A stretch of DNA of 64,000 nucleotides. It comes from Chalara sp. BL73. Lineage: Eukaryota; Ascomycota; Leotiomycetes; Helotiales. The notes beneath the pieces were generated by a model. It saw only the letters and a list, made by a program, of their open reading frames with translations. It made no database searches and had not been told where the DNA came from. Within the stretch, counting starts at the first letter, position 1. The number at the start of each line of letters is the position of its first letter. This document shows positions 35,781-46,835 of this stretch, in pieces. A program made the position numbers and the translations under genes. The stretch lies in contig CAKJVC010000124.1 in assembly GCA_918026815.1 (NCBI GenBank), forward strand, positions 310,001 to 374,000, given 5' to 3'.

Positions 35781-38606
35781 CTAGTGGACCCAAGCAACTG
35801 CGTCCGATGAGCGAAAGGTTACAGAGATTCCCTCGTCTCTCGAATGCTTTGCAGCTGCTACTCTGAACTCAGCATTTGCATCGATCACCCACTTATCAAC
35901 ACTTTCATCCCAGTACGAGACGCTCACCCGATCGAGCGTCGTCTTCGCTGTCACAGTCTCTCCAGCCCGCACGAACACCTTGTCCCAGCCTTTTAATTCC
36001 TTCGGTGGTCTGCTTAGTCCTGGCTGACTCACTTGGGTAACATAAAATTGTACGATCTCTTTACCATCGACAGAGCCAATATTGGCCACATCCACTTGAA
36101 CCTCGATTGTATCTCGCCCTTTCCCATCACCAGCCAATACAGCTGCATCAAGGCGGATATTTGAATATTCAAATTCCGTGTATGAAAGCCCTGCCCCGAA
36201 CGGGAAAAGTGGTTCGATCTTTCGGTGGTCATAGAATCTGTAACCAGCATATATACCTTCGCCATAATACACTACGTCATGCTCTCCGGGATAGTTATCG
36301 TATGGAGGCGTATCCTCAATTCGACGAGGGAAGGTAATCGGTAGCTTTCCCGATGGATTAACATAGCCCAGCAGCACGTCAGCTATACAGTTGCCCTGTT
36401 CTTGACCTTGATACCATGCTTGCACAATCGTCTGGACTTCATCAATCCAAGGCATTGTTATCGGGCTACCAGTTTGGTTCACAACAATAGTATTCGAGTT
36501 AGCCTTCGCAATTGCGGATATAAGTTCGTTTGAGCGTCCTGGAAGGTCCATTGAGACCATGTCACTCGTTTCAGACTCCCACTCGTCGTCTTTGCCAACC
36601 ACAACAATTGCGATGTCGCTTGTCTTTGCAAGATCGACTGCCTCTTGGAGATATTTATCGAGATCACCAGGATTCTCGAGGAAGCCAAGTCGACCGCCAT
36701 CCTGAACCTCCTCTCTCTCGAGCATCGCCATGTAATCGAGATCATATGGCTTTGGCTCCCGACTTACTGACTCTAGAAGAACTTCATAGCTTTGTCCGGC
36801 TGTCATGTGCACATTAACGCGCTCTTCGGGGGAGCCATAGCTCATGAAAAGTGGAGATTTTGGTGACCACCAATGCCTTTCAATTTCTATGATAACCTTG
36901 CCATCCAGCAGAAGTTTACCTGGGCCGCAGCTAGAGAGAGAGAGCTGGTGCACACCTGTTGTCTTAGGAGTGATTATGGTCGTTCCGCGATACGAATACC
37001 TCTCGCCAGTTGTCAATTCAGGGGGAAGAGTATCATAGCATACCAAATTTGAACTCGGGCGGTTCTCAATAAGAAATGGTTCCCCTGAATGGGTCATGTT
37101 TCTGTAGAAGGAGAGACTAAACCCACTAGTTCCTGTTTTAGTGTTCTTCATGATGGCTGGATCGACCAATGGGAGATATCTATGTTTCAAAATGCCAGGG
37201 TGAGTCACAATATTGGCAGTTGGAAACTTTTTGAAGATTTCGGCTTTGAGCGATTGATACGGAGTGGTCTTGTAGTGTGGTTTAAGGTTCGAGCTTCCAC
37301 CTCCTGAAGCGACTGACTTATCAGCATTAGGACCAATTACAGCTATGGATTTCCCGCTTAAGGCCCCTAAGGGGAGAATATTTGCCGCGTTCTTGAGGAG
37401 GACAATTCCTACAAAATACGCATTAGTTATTTTAGTCACGTGCTACATACTGCAGTTTCTTTTGTACCTTCCGCGCCTGCACGGCGGAGAATCTTTCTAT
37501 GCTCAGGAAGATCCGATGCTTGTTCCTTCCCTTCTTGCCAGTCGGGGATTTGGCTCTTTCCTGTCTTGTGGAGAAGTTCCAACACTCGCAAAGCTGAAGC
37601 ATCAATAAATGACGGGTCGATAAGGCCCTTTTCATAAGCATCGATCAGATGTTTACCTCTCCTTCTCACTGGTCCAGGCATCTCTAGGTCCATTCTGCGT
37701 AGCCCTTAAGAAATGATCCTGAATGTAGTGTTCAGTGGAGAACTCACCCTGCAGTCACAGACGGAACAACACTGTTTGTGCCAAACCAGTCACTCATCAC
37801 CAATCCATCCCATCCCCATTCCTTCCTCAAAACATCCTGAATCAAGAAGCCGTTTGCAGAGCAAAATTTTCCATTGACTTTGTTGTATGCAGTCATCAGG
37901 GTCCAAGGATCGCTGTCGCGAATGGCGATCTGGAAAGGTTGAAGGTGAATTTCACGTAAGGCTCTGTCGGGAATCTTCTCGTCAATGAAGAAGCGCCGGT
38001 TTTCCTGATCGTTTGCCACGAAGTGCTTTATACAGGCACCAATACCAGCCTTCTGGAGTTCACTTATATAGACGCCTGCAAGTTTTCCAGTTAAGAATGG
38101 ATCCTCGCTATAAGCTTCGAAATTGCGACCACCAAGTGGCATTCGTGGTATGCAGACTAGGGAACAATGAGCGCTACTTTGCAAAGTGACGAGATTATTA
38201 TCTACCTGTTGGTCCAAGGAGAATATCTACTTCCTTACTCTTTGCTTCTACGATGAGAATCTCGCATACGTCCCTTATGACGTTACTGTCCCAAGTGGCG
38301 GCTAAAGAGACGCTGGTTCTGTTAACGTTTTTCGTTTATAAATGATAATCAAGGGGATGCCCACCCTGTTGGTAGAGAAGCTGCACTAACTCCGTCTGTA
38401 AATATGCCGCCTCGGACACCGACGGGTCCATCTGATGTTTTAATTCTCGAGATCCCAAGACGAGGGATTGCATTCGTTCGCCAGAGATCTTGACCGGTCA
38501 ACAAGAGTACCTTCTCCTCTATGTCCATCTGTGACAGCTTCTCGCGGGCAAACTCCTTCGCAGCTATCTTGTTCGTACTGTCTACCGCCAATGTTGTTGT
38601 CGTCAT
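35781..38606 (-). CDS. GH3 beta-glucosidase with PA14 domain
   Basis: Glycoside hydrolase family 3 enzyme that releases glucose from beta-linked oligosaccharides. Five exons in phase: 38606-38365, 38318-38206, 38156-37748, 37694-37468 and 37408-35781, giving 872 residues. Domains in order: GH3 N-terminal barrel (SDGPVGVRG, GRNFEAYSEDP, KHFVANDQENRR) with the nucleophile Asp in GLVMSDWFGT; GH3 C-terminal sandwich (AEGIVLLKN, VIGPNAD); a PA14 insert (TTGVHQLSLSSCGPGKLLLDG); the rest of the sandwich (NQTGSPITMPW); and a fibronectin III-like tail (ELKGWDKVFV). The start at 38606 has a good context (CACAATGAC) and gives a cytosolic form. An in-frame ATG at 38711 adds a hydrophobic stretch of uncertain meaning. 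The promoter has an inverted pair of CreA-type sites and a CGG-N7-CCG element. Confidence 0.92.
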
Positions 38607-38756
38607 TGTGATGGTCGTCGCTTTAGACAAGAGGGTGAAGGGATAAGCAGAAAACAAACGGGAGAAAAGGAAACAAATGTTCATTAATAGTATACAACTT
38701 TTGAGACGCATGGGGGAGCAAAAATATACCTTTCTAAACTGTCTCTATTACTGAGG

Positions 38757-38775
38757 AGCGGGGTTAGTCCCCGCT
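38757..38775. promoter_or_regulatory. Inverted GCGGGG pair, CreA-type
   Basis: AGCGGGG-TTAGT-CCCCGCT is a perfect 7+5+7 inverted repeat about 150 bp upstream of the GH3 start. GCGGGG fits the CreA consensus SYGGRG, and closely paired sites are the usual functional form. This suggests glucose repression of the beta-glucosidase gene. Confidence 0.55.
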
Positions 38776-38973
38776 GGTGAGCAATCCGATTCATAGAGTT
38801 CGCGAAAATACTGCCCTGATTGTCAGTGTGGAAGGGCAGCAAGGAGATGGGTTTGTCCAAGGATTTGGTTGATCTATTTCTTGCTTGGTATTAATCTATC
38901 TAGCACTAAAATGGTAGCTGGGGAAAATCAATACCCGTCATGATGCTATAAGTACTAAAACTGACTATGCCAT

Positions 38974-38995
38974 CGGAGCAAGTCCGTCTGTCCCC
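38974..38995 (+). promoter_or_regulatory. 22-bp CGG-N7-CCG element, copy 1 (GH3 side)
   Basis: CGG-AGCAAGT-CCG followed by TCTGTCCCC. It matches the copy at 40439 in 21 of 22 positions. CGG half-sites in inverted orientation are the standard recognition form for Zn2Cys6 dimers; the exact N7 spacing would be set by the protein. It lies 368 bp from the chosen GH3 start codon. Confidence 0.55.
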
Positions 38996-40438
38996 ATCCT
39001 TGGCGATACCCACATGTAGCAGCCTAGACAGGATCTTTGGGAGCAGAAAGAACGGCAAATCTAGGGATGTAGGTATAAATTCCCTAATCGAGCTTACAAT
39101 GGCTAATCGAGGCAGAGTTCATAATAGCATGCAGACAATGGCTGACCGCACCTGGCGCTATACAATTCGAAGTCTCACGCACTTCATCCACTTTTTCTCG
39201 TAGATGAAAATGTCTATTGTCAGAGGAGATAGCAAGGTCCTTACTCCGGACCTCCGGGGTTTTAAGTCTCTGGAAGGCAAAGTTCAAGGGTGCAATCAAG
39301 TTCCTGGGCTGGAGATCCATTCTCCCCGCATTCTCACTTACCGAACTTCTCAAATACGAGGGAGTAGTTCCCAGTAGTATACTGATCATACGCCGGGACA
39401 TCTCCCGAACATTAAGTCTCATTGCACTTGGCGCATGGACAAAAAGGTAGTCCCGTTGTCTAATGCCGCTGTAGCTTAATCCCTCGTAGTTTGCTTTGTA
39501 GGGGCTTTATAAACAGGTTTATGAGTGCTCCTATAGTAGCGGAGTATGAGAACTAATAGTTCAGCCACAGGACGTACTGAATTCGTCGCGAATTTTGGCT
39601 ACGCGTTATTGATGTATACTTCGTTTAGCGGAGCATACGGCCAATATTGAACTTTTGTTGGTGTTAGTCTGGTGTTCTTCTCTGACACTTCAGGGTGCGT
39701 CATCACGATTTCCTTTACTGCCATTTGCGTTACGATTTGTTCTGAGTCATAAGAGCTCCAGATCTGCAAATCTTACGGTAAATTCGGAAGAGCGGAACAC
39801 ATTTATGGCATTTTACTTACTTACGCCAATGATCAGGACCGGTGCGGACCACTGGCCGGCTAAGTCGCCATCACCCATCTCAAGTGGAATTGGATTTTCC
39901 AACTGCTGCTCGCGTTTAATCGTGTTATAAAGTTGCTACTGGCCTTTATTCCTTGGTTGCTGTTTCTCTTAGCTCGGGAATAAGAGCGAGGCGTTCATTT
40001 GCAAAAGATTTGACAAATTAATAATCACGAAACTAAAAGGGGCTGGGTTGTAGCGTTCTTCAGTTATTTTATATAGTACGAGCATGACTTTACGCCAATC
40101 TGGAAGGATATTATATGCTTCTGTACGTTGACCATGGGCAACTTCTCTGTGTAGGAAATCTAATACGTCAAGTGGCGTGCTGGCGGCTCCGAGCTCTAAA
40201 GGCATTGTTGACTTATCCATAATGTCATCCTTAGCGTAATGACATTAGCGTTTGATAGTGCAAGAAGCCAAGAAAATGCGGCTACCTCAGCAGTGGCACT
40301 CACGCTTAGTTGTGGAGCGAGCTGCTCTCTACTCGCTCTCTCCACCTTCCCCAGACCTCTTTACGGCTGGGCAAAGAATTTACTTAGAAATGCAGGATAC
40401 CCCGTAGCCGGTACCATGGTAGAGGTAACTCGGCTAGG

Positions 40439-40460
40439 CGGAGTAAGTCCGTCTGTCCCC
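40439..40460 (+). promoter_or_regulatory. 22-bp CGG-N7-CCG element, copy 2 (transporter side)
   Basis: CGG-AGTAAGT-CCG followed by TCTGTCCCC, 309 bp upstream of the transporter ATG. The end overlaps a reverse-strand GCGGGG (CreA-type) because CCCCGC continues after it. More CreA-type matches, CTGGGG at 40512 and GCGGGG at 40525, lie downstream. Confidence 0.55.
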
Positions 40461-40645
40461 GCCCACAAAGTCTATGCATTTTTAGACTTTAGATGTGGTC
40501 CGAGACACTTCCTGGGGGCAGGTAGCGGGGACCCCAAATCCCACAATGAAAAATTCTGGGGGCTCATTTCATGCAAATATTGAGCACATTCAGATCTCGC
40601 ATGTTTCTAGGAGACCCGCTGACTTCTTGAAGGATATCACCATCA

Positions 40646-40651
40646 TATAAA
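40646..40651 (+). promoter_or_regulatory. TATA box of sugar transporter gene
   Basis: TATAAA about 120 bp before the ATG at 40769, followed by a pyrimidine-rich leader (40690-40750). Confidence 0.45.
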
Positions 40652-40768
40652 GGCGTGAATGCTGGATGATCAGGGTCATCATCTCACTTCTGGTAGATTT
40701 TTCGAGTTTAATCCTGACCTCTCCAGCTTCGCTTCCTCGTTCTCGTCGACGTTGAGGTCAGCTTCAGC

Positions 40769-42316
40769 ATGCCTGGTGCGGTTCCTACTACCCGTCCTCT
40801 CCTCTCCGTGGAAGAGATTCTTGCAAAGGACAAGAGCTCTGTCTTTGCTTTGTCTACCTCCCTCATCCAGCTCTATGCCTTGCTCGCTCCAGCCTGCCTG
40901 GTCGTATGCGCCACCAACGGCTACGACGGTTCAGTTCTCACCGGTCTTCAAGGTGTAGCCGCTTGGAAGGATCAGTTCGGCAAACCCACCGGTGCCTTGC
41001 TCGGTATCACCAGCGCTGCCTACCCTCTTGGCGCGATGCTTTCGACTCCGTTCTCTGCCTTCATCTCGGATCGTTTCGGGCGTCGCTGGTCCGTTCTCGT
41101 TGGCAGCTTCATCATGATTCTTGGTGTTATCATGCAGTGCGCCAGCACAACCATTGGGCTGTTTCTCGGCGGCCGGATCGTGGTTGGGTTCGGCATCACT
41201 CTGGCGCTGACTGCGGCGCCTATTCTAATTTCCGAGCTTGCGCATCCTCGCCATCGGGTCCTCTTTGGCTCGCTCTATAACACAAGTTTCTACCTCGGTG
41301 CTTTGCTTGCAGGATGGGTTACTTTTGGAAGCTATCGGATCCCCAGTGCTTGGGCCTGGCGTCTGCCAACGCTGCTTCAGGCAGGTCCAGCAACGATTCA
41401 AATGGCATTCATATGGTTCCTCGATGAATCCCCCCGATGGCTCTGCTACAAAGATCGTCGTGAGGAAGCTTTTGATATCCTGGTCAAGCATCACGCCAGT
41501 GGGGATCGTGAGGACCCGCTTGTCCTTGCGGAATACTTCGAGATGTCGGAGACCTTGAAGGCGGAGAGAGACTTCAAATCCCAAGGTCCGGCTCAGTTCT
41601 TTAAAACACCAGCCAACCGTAAGCGCCTGGCGATCCTCATCACGCTCGCCGTATTCGGTCAGTGGAGCGGCAACGGCCTCGTATCCTACTACCTAACCAA
41701 GATTCTATCCACCATCGGCATCACGACCCAGCGGGAGCAGACCATGCTCAATGGCACTATTAGCACGGTTAACTACGCAACCGCTCTGTTCGCTGCCGTC
41801 TTATCCACCAAAGTCGGACGTAGAACAATGTTCCTCTTTGGTAGCGTGGCCATGCTCGTGACTTTCTCTTCCTTGACGGCCAGTATTGCCGTTTACAACC
41901 AGACAAAGTCCAAAGCAGCGAGTCAGTCAGCTCTTGCTTTTATCTTCATCTACTACACGTCCTTCAATATCTGCTTGAACCCCTTGCTCTTCCTCTACCC
42001 CACCGAGATCCTCCCGTTCAGGCTTCGTGCCATGGGTATGAGTATCCTGATTTTCTCATCCAAGGCAGCGTCCTTCTTCAATCAGTTCGTCAACCCGATC
42101 GGAATGGACGCCCTTGGTTGGAAGTACTATCTTGTCTATGTCGGCTGGTTGGTGGTCGAGGTGACTGTCTTTTACCTCATGTACCCCGAAACTAGAGGAT
42201 ACTCACTTGAGAGAATTCAAGAGGCATTTGGCGAAGATATCAGGTACGGTGGCATAGATGAGGAGGGCGAAGTCGTTGCTGCAGAGAAATCGGGAATGCA
42301 TGTGGAAATAAGATGA
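40769..42316 (+). CDS. MFS sugar transporter (hexose/lactose permease type)
   Basis: Single-exon, 515-residue proton/sugar symporter-like membrane protein with about 12 predicted helices. Sugar-porter signatures are visible: GYDGSVLTGLQG near helix 1, SDRFGRR between helices 2 and 3, the loop motif FLDESPRWLCYKDRREEA after helix 6, and YPETRGYSLERIQEAF after helix 12. The tone of the sequence (GNGLVSYYL, NCLNPLLFLYPTEILP-like) fits the fungal lactose/cellodextrin permease group, but substrate cannot be fixed from sequence. No intron. It is more GC-rich than its surroundings, as expected for a well-expressed gene. It is divergent from the GH3 beta-glucosidase, with shared promoter elements, consistent with uptake of sugars or oligosaccharides that the GH3 enzyme then cleaves inside or outside the cell. 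Confidence 0.92.
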   Translation: MPGAVPTTRPLLSVEEILAKDKSSVFALSTSLIQLYALLAPACLVVCATNGYDGSVLTGLQGVAAWKDQFGKPTGALLGITSAAYPLGAMLSTPFSAFISDRFGRRWSVLVGSFIMILGVIMQCASTTIGLFLGGRIVVGFGITLALTAAPILISELAHPRHRVLFGSLYNTSFYLGALLAGWVTFGSYRIPSAWAWRLPTLLQAGPATIQMAFIWFLDESPRWLCYKDRREEAFDILVKHHASGDREDPLVLAEYFEMSETLKAERDFKSQGPAQFFKTPANRKRLAILITLAVFGQWSGNGLVSYYLTKILSTIGITTQREQTMLNGTISTVNYATALFAAVLSTKVGRRTMFLFGSVAMLVTFSSLTASIAVYNQTKSKAASQSALAFIFIYYTSFNICLNPLLFLYPTEILPFRLRAMGMSILIFSSKAASFFNQFVNPIGMDALGWKYYLVYVGWLVVEVTVFYLMYPETRGYSLERIQEAFGEDIRYGGIDEEGEVVAAEKSGMHVEIR

Positions 42317-43100
42317 ATGCGAATTTACGAGCGGGTTGAAGGCCAACTATTCTACCATGCGAAAGCGAAAGTTTTGATAGGCGTATGCAGATGGAATATG
42401 AGTCAACTCGCCGAGAGTTCATGTTCAGACAAAGTGACGATTATCTGCAAACCTTCTTTCATGGCTATCAATTGCTGGCGGGTTGAGTTCACTACAAATG
42501 TGGCAAATTCAGGTGTTGGATAGATCGTTTAGCCAGTGTCTTAAAATGATGTTCGCTAGTGGGCCAGATAGCACAACATGTGACCTATCTAAATATTCGT
42601 TTGGTCGGCTATTAGACCGGGTCGGACTCGGACGGATCGGTAATGGATCGGATACTTACACAACCCTCCCACATTTTTTACAACAGTTCCATCCAGACCA
42701 CACTTAATAACAACCACATCCCTTTAAATGACAAACAGAAGCAAGGATTTCATGGCTTATACGGCTTAAGTACTGATGACGCTATATTGGATCTGCAGAA
42801 ACACTTTATCCAGCAGTGGGGGCTTTCGGTTATAGGACTGGATACTGCCTAAATATGTGAGGGGAGAAATCTCTACCATGTTCATCTCCCCAAATGCAAT
42901 TAAGCTTTTCGGTTCTATGAAAGCACCATCCCCCATGTCTAGTGATGAAAGCTTGTCCGATGGCGGTGTCCAGACTTCGCGCTGGGAATTATTCCGGGTT
43001 GCCCTGATAATCTAGAATCATTTTCCCTCCCGGTGGGCTATCAACGGAGCGGATAATCACGCTCCGTGATGAGGGGGGAGATTGGTGCGTTAAAGGACGA

Positions 43101-43108
43101 TATATAAG
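43101..43108 (+). promoter_or_regulatory. TATA box of carboxylesterase gene
   Basis: TATATAAG, 64-71 bp upstream of the ATG at 43172, followed by the T run. Confidence 0.45.
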
Positions 43109-43131
43109 GAGTGAAATTCTCTTGGTATCGG

Positions 43132-43152
43132 TTTTTTTTTTTTTTTTTTTTT
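43132..43152 (+). repeat. 21-base poly-T run
   Basis: Uninterrupted T run ending 19 bp before the carboxylesterase ATG, so it lies in the 5' leader or core promoter. Pyrimidine tracts near the start site are common in fungal promoters; the exact length is sensitive to sequencing error. Confidence 0.85.
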
Positions 43153-43171
43153 GCAACCTTATGCCCTAGTC

Positions 43172-45368
43172 ATGCTGTCGATATTGATTCTCCAGGTGCT
43201 GCTGATCTGTTTGAAGCATGCCTCTGCTGCAAGTCTCTCTAATGTGAAGACATCTCTGACATTGTTATATCAAAATAACCTCAATGCAACTGATGATATC
43301 AATCACGTTGGTTTTATTCTCCTGGATCCATTTAACCAGAAAGATGCATCTGCGGCATGTACAGCAGTTGGCGAGGCTTTGATATCAAAGGCAACACTAC
43401 AAGCACATAAGCTGGACTTCGTCCACTCTCTCTCATATGCCGAGTACGCCGGACGGGTCGCGCCTTCACAATCATACTTCATAGAAAATGGGGTGGTTAC
43501 CGTCTCGGGGCCATTAAACACGCTAACTATTCTCCCCATCAATTCCAGGAACGCCAAACTCCCAGTCTTGTGCACACAATCTAGCACCTCACCTGGATCG
43601 ACCTCAAAGCAGGTTGAGGTCGAGTCAACTGGGAATACGTTTGTCGGGTACAGGGACCAGAAATCATTTCGTTTTCTGGGAATTCGGTATGCAGAGCCTC
43701 CGAAGAGATTCGACTATTCTGTTGCGTATGCTGGGAAAGGCGAAGTTGTTAGTGCTACGACCTATGGAGCGCCATGCACGAGCGCAGAAGATTGCCTGTT
43801 TCTCAATATTCAGACACCTTATATTCCAAAACAAGGTTCAACGAAGGAGCTGAGGCCCGTTTTGTTTTGGAGTAAGTTTCTTTCAGAATCAGTGTCAGCC
43901 CTTCTTCAGCTTCTGGATAGACTCAAATTATACTATATGTTTGTGCGATTAATATTTTCTCCAATTTTGCTAATACGGAATATTTACAGTTCATGGCGGT
44001 GGCTTTGTAAATGGCGAGGGGTCCGACCCTATGAGCGATGGCGACAACCTGGCGTCTAGAGAAGACATTGTGGTTGTGACAATCAACTACAGATTGGGGG
44101 CTTTTGGCTTCTTGGCTGTTCCTGGGACCAACATCAGAGGAAATTTTGGAATTGCGGATCAAATTAATGCTCTCGAGGTAAGTTAAACAAGTCACAATGC
44201 ACTGCTTGGCTGAATCAGATAGTGGACAATAAAAAATATTGCTTCTTTTGGTGGTGATCCCAAGAAAATCACCATCAGTGGCGAAAGTGCTGGAGCAGGC
44301 TCTGTGAGAACTTTGCTGGGCTCGCCTCCTGCAAAAGGCAAATTCCAAGCGGCGGTTGCGATGTCGAATCTTGGTGGCGGAATTGGTTTGGGCTTGAGTG
44401 GCAACTATGCCACGACATATAGCTCCTATCTTACTATTGAAGAGGCATATGCCAGAGGAGGAAAGGACCTCTTTGTAAGAGCTGGATGTGCTCAGCCATC
44501 TGTAGACGCTCAGATTGCATGCTTGAAACAAGTTCCAGCTGCAACACTCAGAGGGTTGTCAAACAATGCCCGTTTTGTTGTGCAAGATGGACACTATGTC
44601 AACACCGAGCAGCTCGACTTGGTCAACGGTACTGCCGCCCATGTTCCGGTCGTCTTTGGCATCACAGCCGACGACGGTGCCTCATTCATCACCTACCCAA
44701 AAACCCCAGTCACATCGCACCTGCAAGGCATCCAAACCGCGATGGGGATAGCGGCCGTGCACGCACAAAGCATCATAGACAGTGGACTCTTCCCGTTATA
44801 TGACACCGGGAACTTGACCCTTGATTCTTTCAACGTCTCCTCCCGCGTAATAACAGATAACGGGTTTCGCTGTATTGACCAAGCTACTGTGTACACCGCC
44901 GCCAAAACAGGGGCATTTCCAGCATCGTACTACTATCAAATGGAACGAACGACTCTCGCTTGGGATCCTAATAATCTCGGTGGACCTCCACCGAGCCCCG
45001 GATATCCAAATGGAAATCCCAATCTACCATATTTCAAGCTCCATGGCAATGATATGCCGTGGTTATTTGGAAATCTGCAGCTCTTGAGAGACGATAATGA
45101 TTTATATTCCATCCAGCTTACGACGGCATACTTTGGAGCTTTCGTGAAGACGGGACAGCCGAACCCTCCGGAGCGCTACCTACATGCCAGAGGGTATGAA
45201 AGTGCGTTGAAGGCGGTGAAGGAGACGGGGCCTTGGAGGCCGGTAGGAGACGAACGAGGACCGATCAGGTTACTGGATTATCCTTCTACTGCAAGTGCGT
45301 TTATAGATGTGCCGCAGTGTGCGTTCCTGAACTACTCGCTGTCTTACTATCTTGAAGGTGGCAGTTGA
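43172..45368 (+). CDS. Secreted type-B carboxylesterase with N-terminal extension
   Basis: Alpha/beta-hydrolase of the carboxylesterase/lipase (COesterase) family. Three exons in phase: 43172-43871, 43990-44177 and 44223-45368, giving 677 residues. A signal peptide (MLSILILQVLLICL...) is followed by about 135 residues that precede the usual domain start (NTFVGYRDQKSFRFLGIRYAEPP). Catalytic landmarks: oxyanion HGGGF just after the first intron, the nucleophile in SGESAGA (about Ser318), and a likely His in KLHGNDMPWLFG near the C-terminus. EDCLFLNIQTP is the family signature. The N-terminal extension has two cysteines and a regular hydrophobic pattern, so it looks folded. Substrate unknown: lipids, cutin fragments or acylated glycans are possible. 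It is secreted like the pectinesterase and the cutinase in the window. Confidence 0.9.
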
Positions 45369-46835
45369 GTGCCCGTCTGTGTAGATCAGACACTCAAGTT
45401 TGATCATGGTGCCTTTAGAAATAATTAAGTATGAAATTTTACAAAGCTTCCAAGACTCATTCTAAGTTTGTAGTGGAATTAGTTGTTGTTTGCAATCGGC
45501 TCAGATTAAGCTACACCATTATATTTGCATATTACATGACCCTGCGGCCAACCATAGTAGCAATCCTAGGAAGGTAGCAAGCCACCCAGCCCTCAGTTCC
45601 TCCACGAATAATAGTAATATGCGACACGTATGCTCCCACTGTTTAACACACCTCCAGGCAGTATCTGTAACTAATCAACTAAGCCGATTGTCCTACCGAC
45701 GTCTAGTCGGCGACACAGTCATCTCATAAATGCCTAAGGGCTACAGACGCCGCAGCCAGGAGACTCAATAGAACAGCCTCCAATACCGCTAAATGTACTT
45801 GTACATGCTGAGTTTTGTCCTTTATCAGACTTCTCAAGAGAGCAATTAAATGACAAGGTTGAATTCGGCTTGCTTTGTCTCGTATTCCAGTCAATCCAGC
45901 ATTTCATTCGAACGCACCACCTTGGGATAAACCAGAATTTATTTAGCGGATCTTTACCCATCATAGGTCAGTTTTAGATCTCAGAATATTTTTTTGCAAG
46001 AGATTCTCACTCCGTTGTTGGGCGGCTCGCTTATCAGTAGCTTCGGGACGATTGATTGTTTTAGAAAAGAGTATAGAATACTTAAGTCACTGTACTGGAT
46101 GGATAAGTGCCTATGGACTTTGAATAGGTATTCTGATAGACGAACTTGTGTGGTTTTAACGTCAGAGACCCGAAAGGAAAGCAATGTTTTGGTCGGCGTG
46201 GCCCTTACCTAGTCTTGGGCGAGTTTCACAGGAACTGTTCATTCGATTAGCTTTAGCATAGAGACGTTCTAGGAAAGCGACGGACGAATTGTATCGAGTT
46301 ACGGAATTGACAAAAGCCAAGTGACGAAGAGTCCACTCGCAATCTCTGTTACAAGCATCGTCATTGAATTAAGAGTTAATAATGGAGAAGTTCAGACTAT
46401 GACTCGGCTCTCAGTGGCTATAACCATTAAACTGATATACCAACTGAACCCTCAGAGTTCTTAAACTTTAATATTGGCAGGGGATATGCCTTCTCGGCAG
46501 AACATTCTTAACATAAATGGAATTGCACCATTAAAGACGTCTACGTTGCAGGGAGGGTATGAACGAGTAGGGTTTATGAGGGGCGCTGTTGTAGCAAGTC
46601 AAAGAATAGTAGATATGCTGAGCACAGCAGCTCAGACGGAGGTCCTCATTGTATGATTATATTTACATATATGGTGTATACTAGCTTTTCAAATAAGGTT
46701 GGCCCGAAGCGGGAATACCCGCACGACTAGCCAAAAGCAAGTCTCCGATATAAGCTAAGCTGCATTCAGCCAAGTGCTCAAATTTCTACAGCTCGAAGCC
46801 TCACGTGAAGCGACCTTAAATTCTTCCCACGCAAA
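45369..46835. other. Long spacer
   Basis: About 1.5 kb with no gene I can support. Short frames at 45964-45734 (-) with a Cys-rich end and at 46474-46656 (+) lack signal peptides, splice partners or known motifs. Confidence 0.45.

Larger units (their letters stand above)
38712..40768. other. Divergent promoter region of GH3 and sugar transporter
   Basis: About 2.1 kb shared upstream DNA. It carries two copies of a 22-bp CGG-N7-CCG element, CreA-type sites and a TATA box, all listed separately, and an inverted repeat CCGGA-CC-TCCGG at 39246-39257. A small minus-strand frame (40220-39969, starting MDKSTMPLELGAAS) is probably non-coding or a fragment; I see no homologous motif in it. Confidence 0.5.
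42317..43171. other. Spacer / carboxylesterase promoter
   Basis: No gene supported. The right end has a TATATAAG box (43101-43108) and a 21-base T run (43132-43152) directly before the carboxylesterase start. Confidence 0.5.

Noticed and set aside
39969..40220. Small minus-strand frame (83 residues, or about 51 with a possible splice) between the GH3 and transporter genes
   Set aside because: No motif, weak splice site and a promoter location; more likely chance.
45734..45964. Cys-rich small frame as a candidate effector
   Set aside because: No signal peptide and no splice partner providing one; cysteines lie only at the end.
45987..46660. Plus-strand frames in the spacer before the Hpm1-like gene
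   Set aside because: They do not join in phase and show no family pattern.
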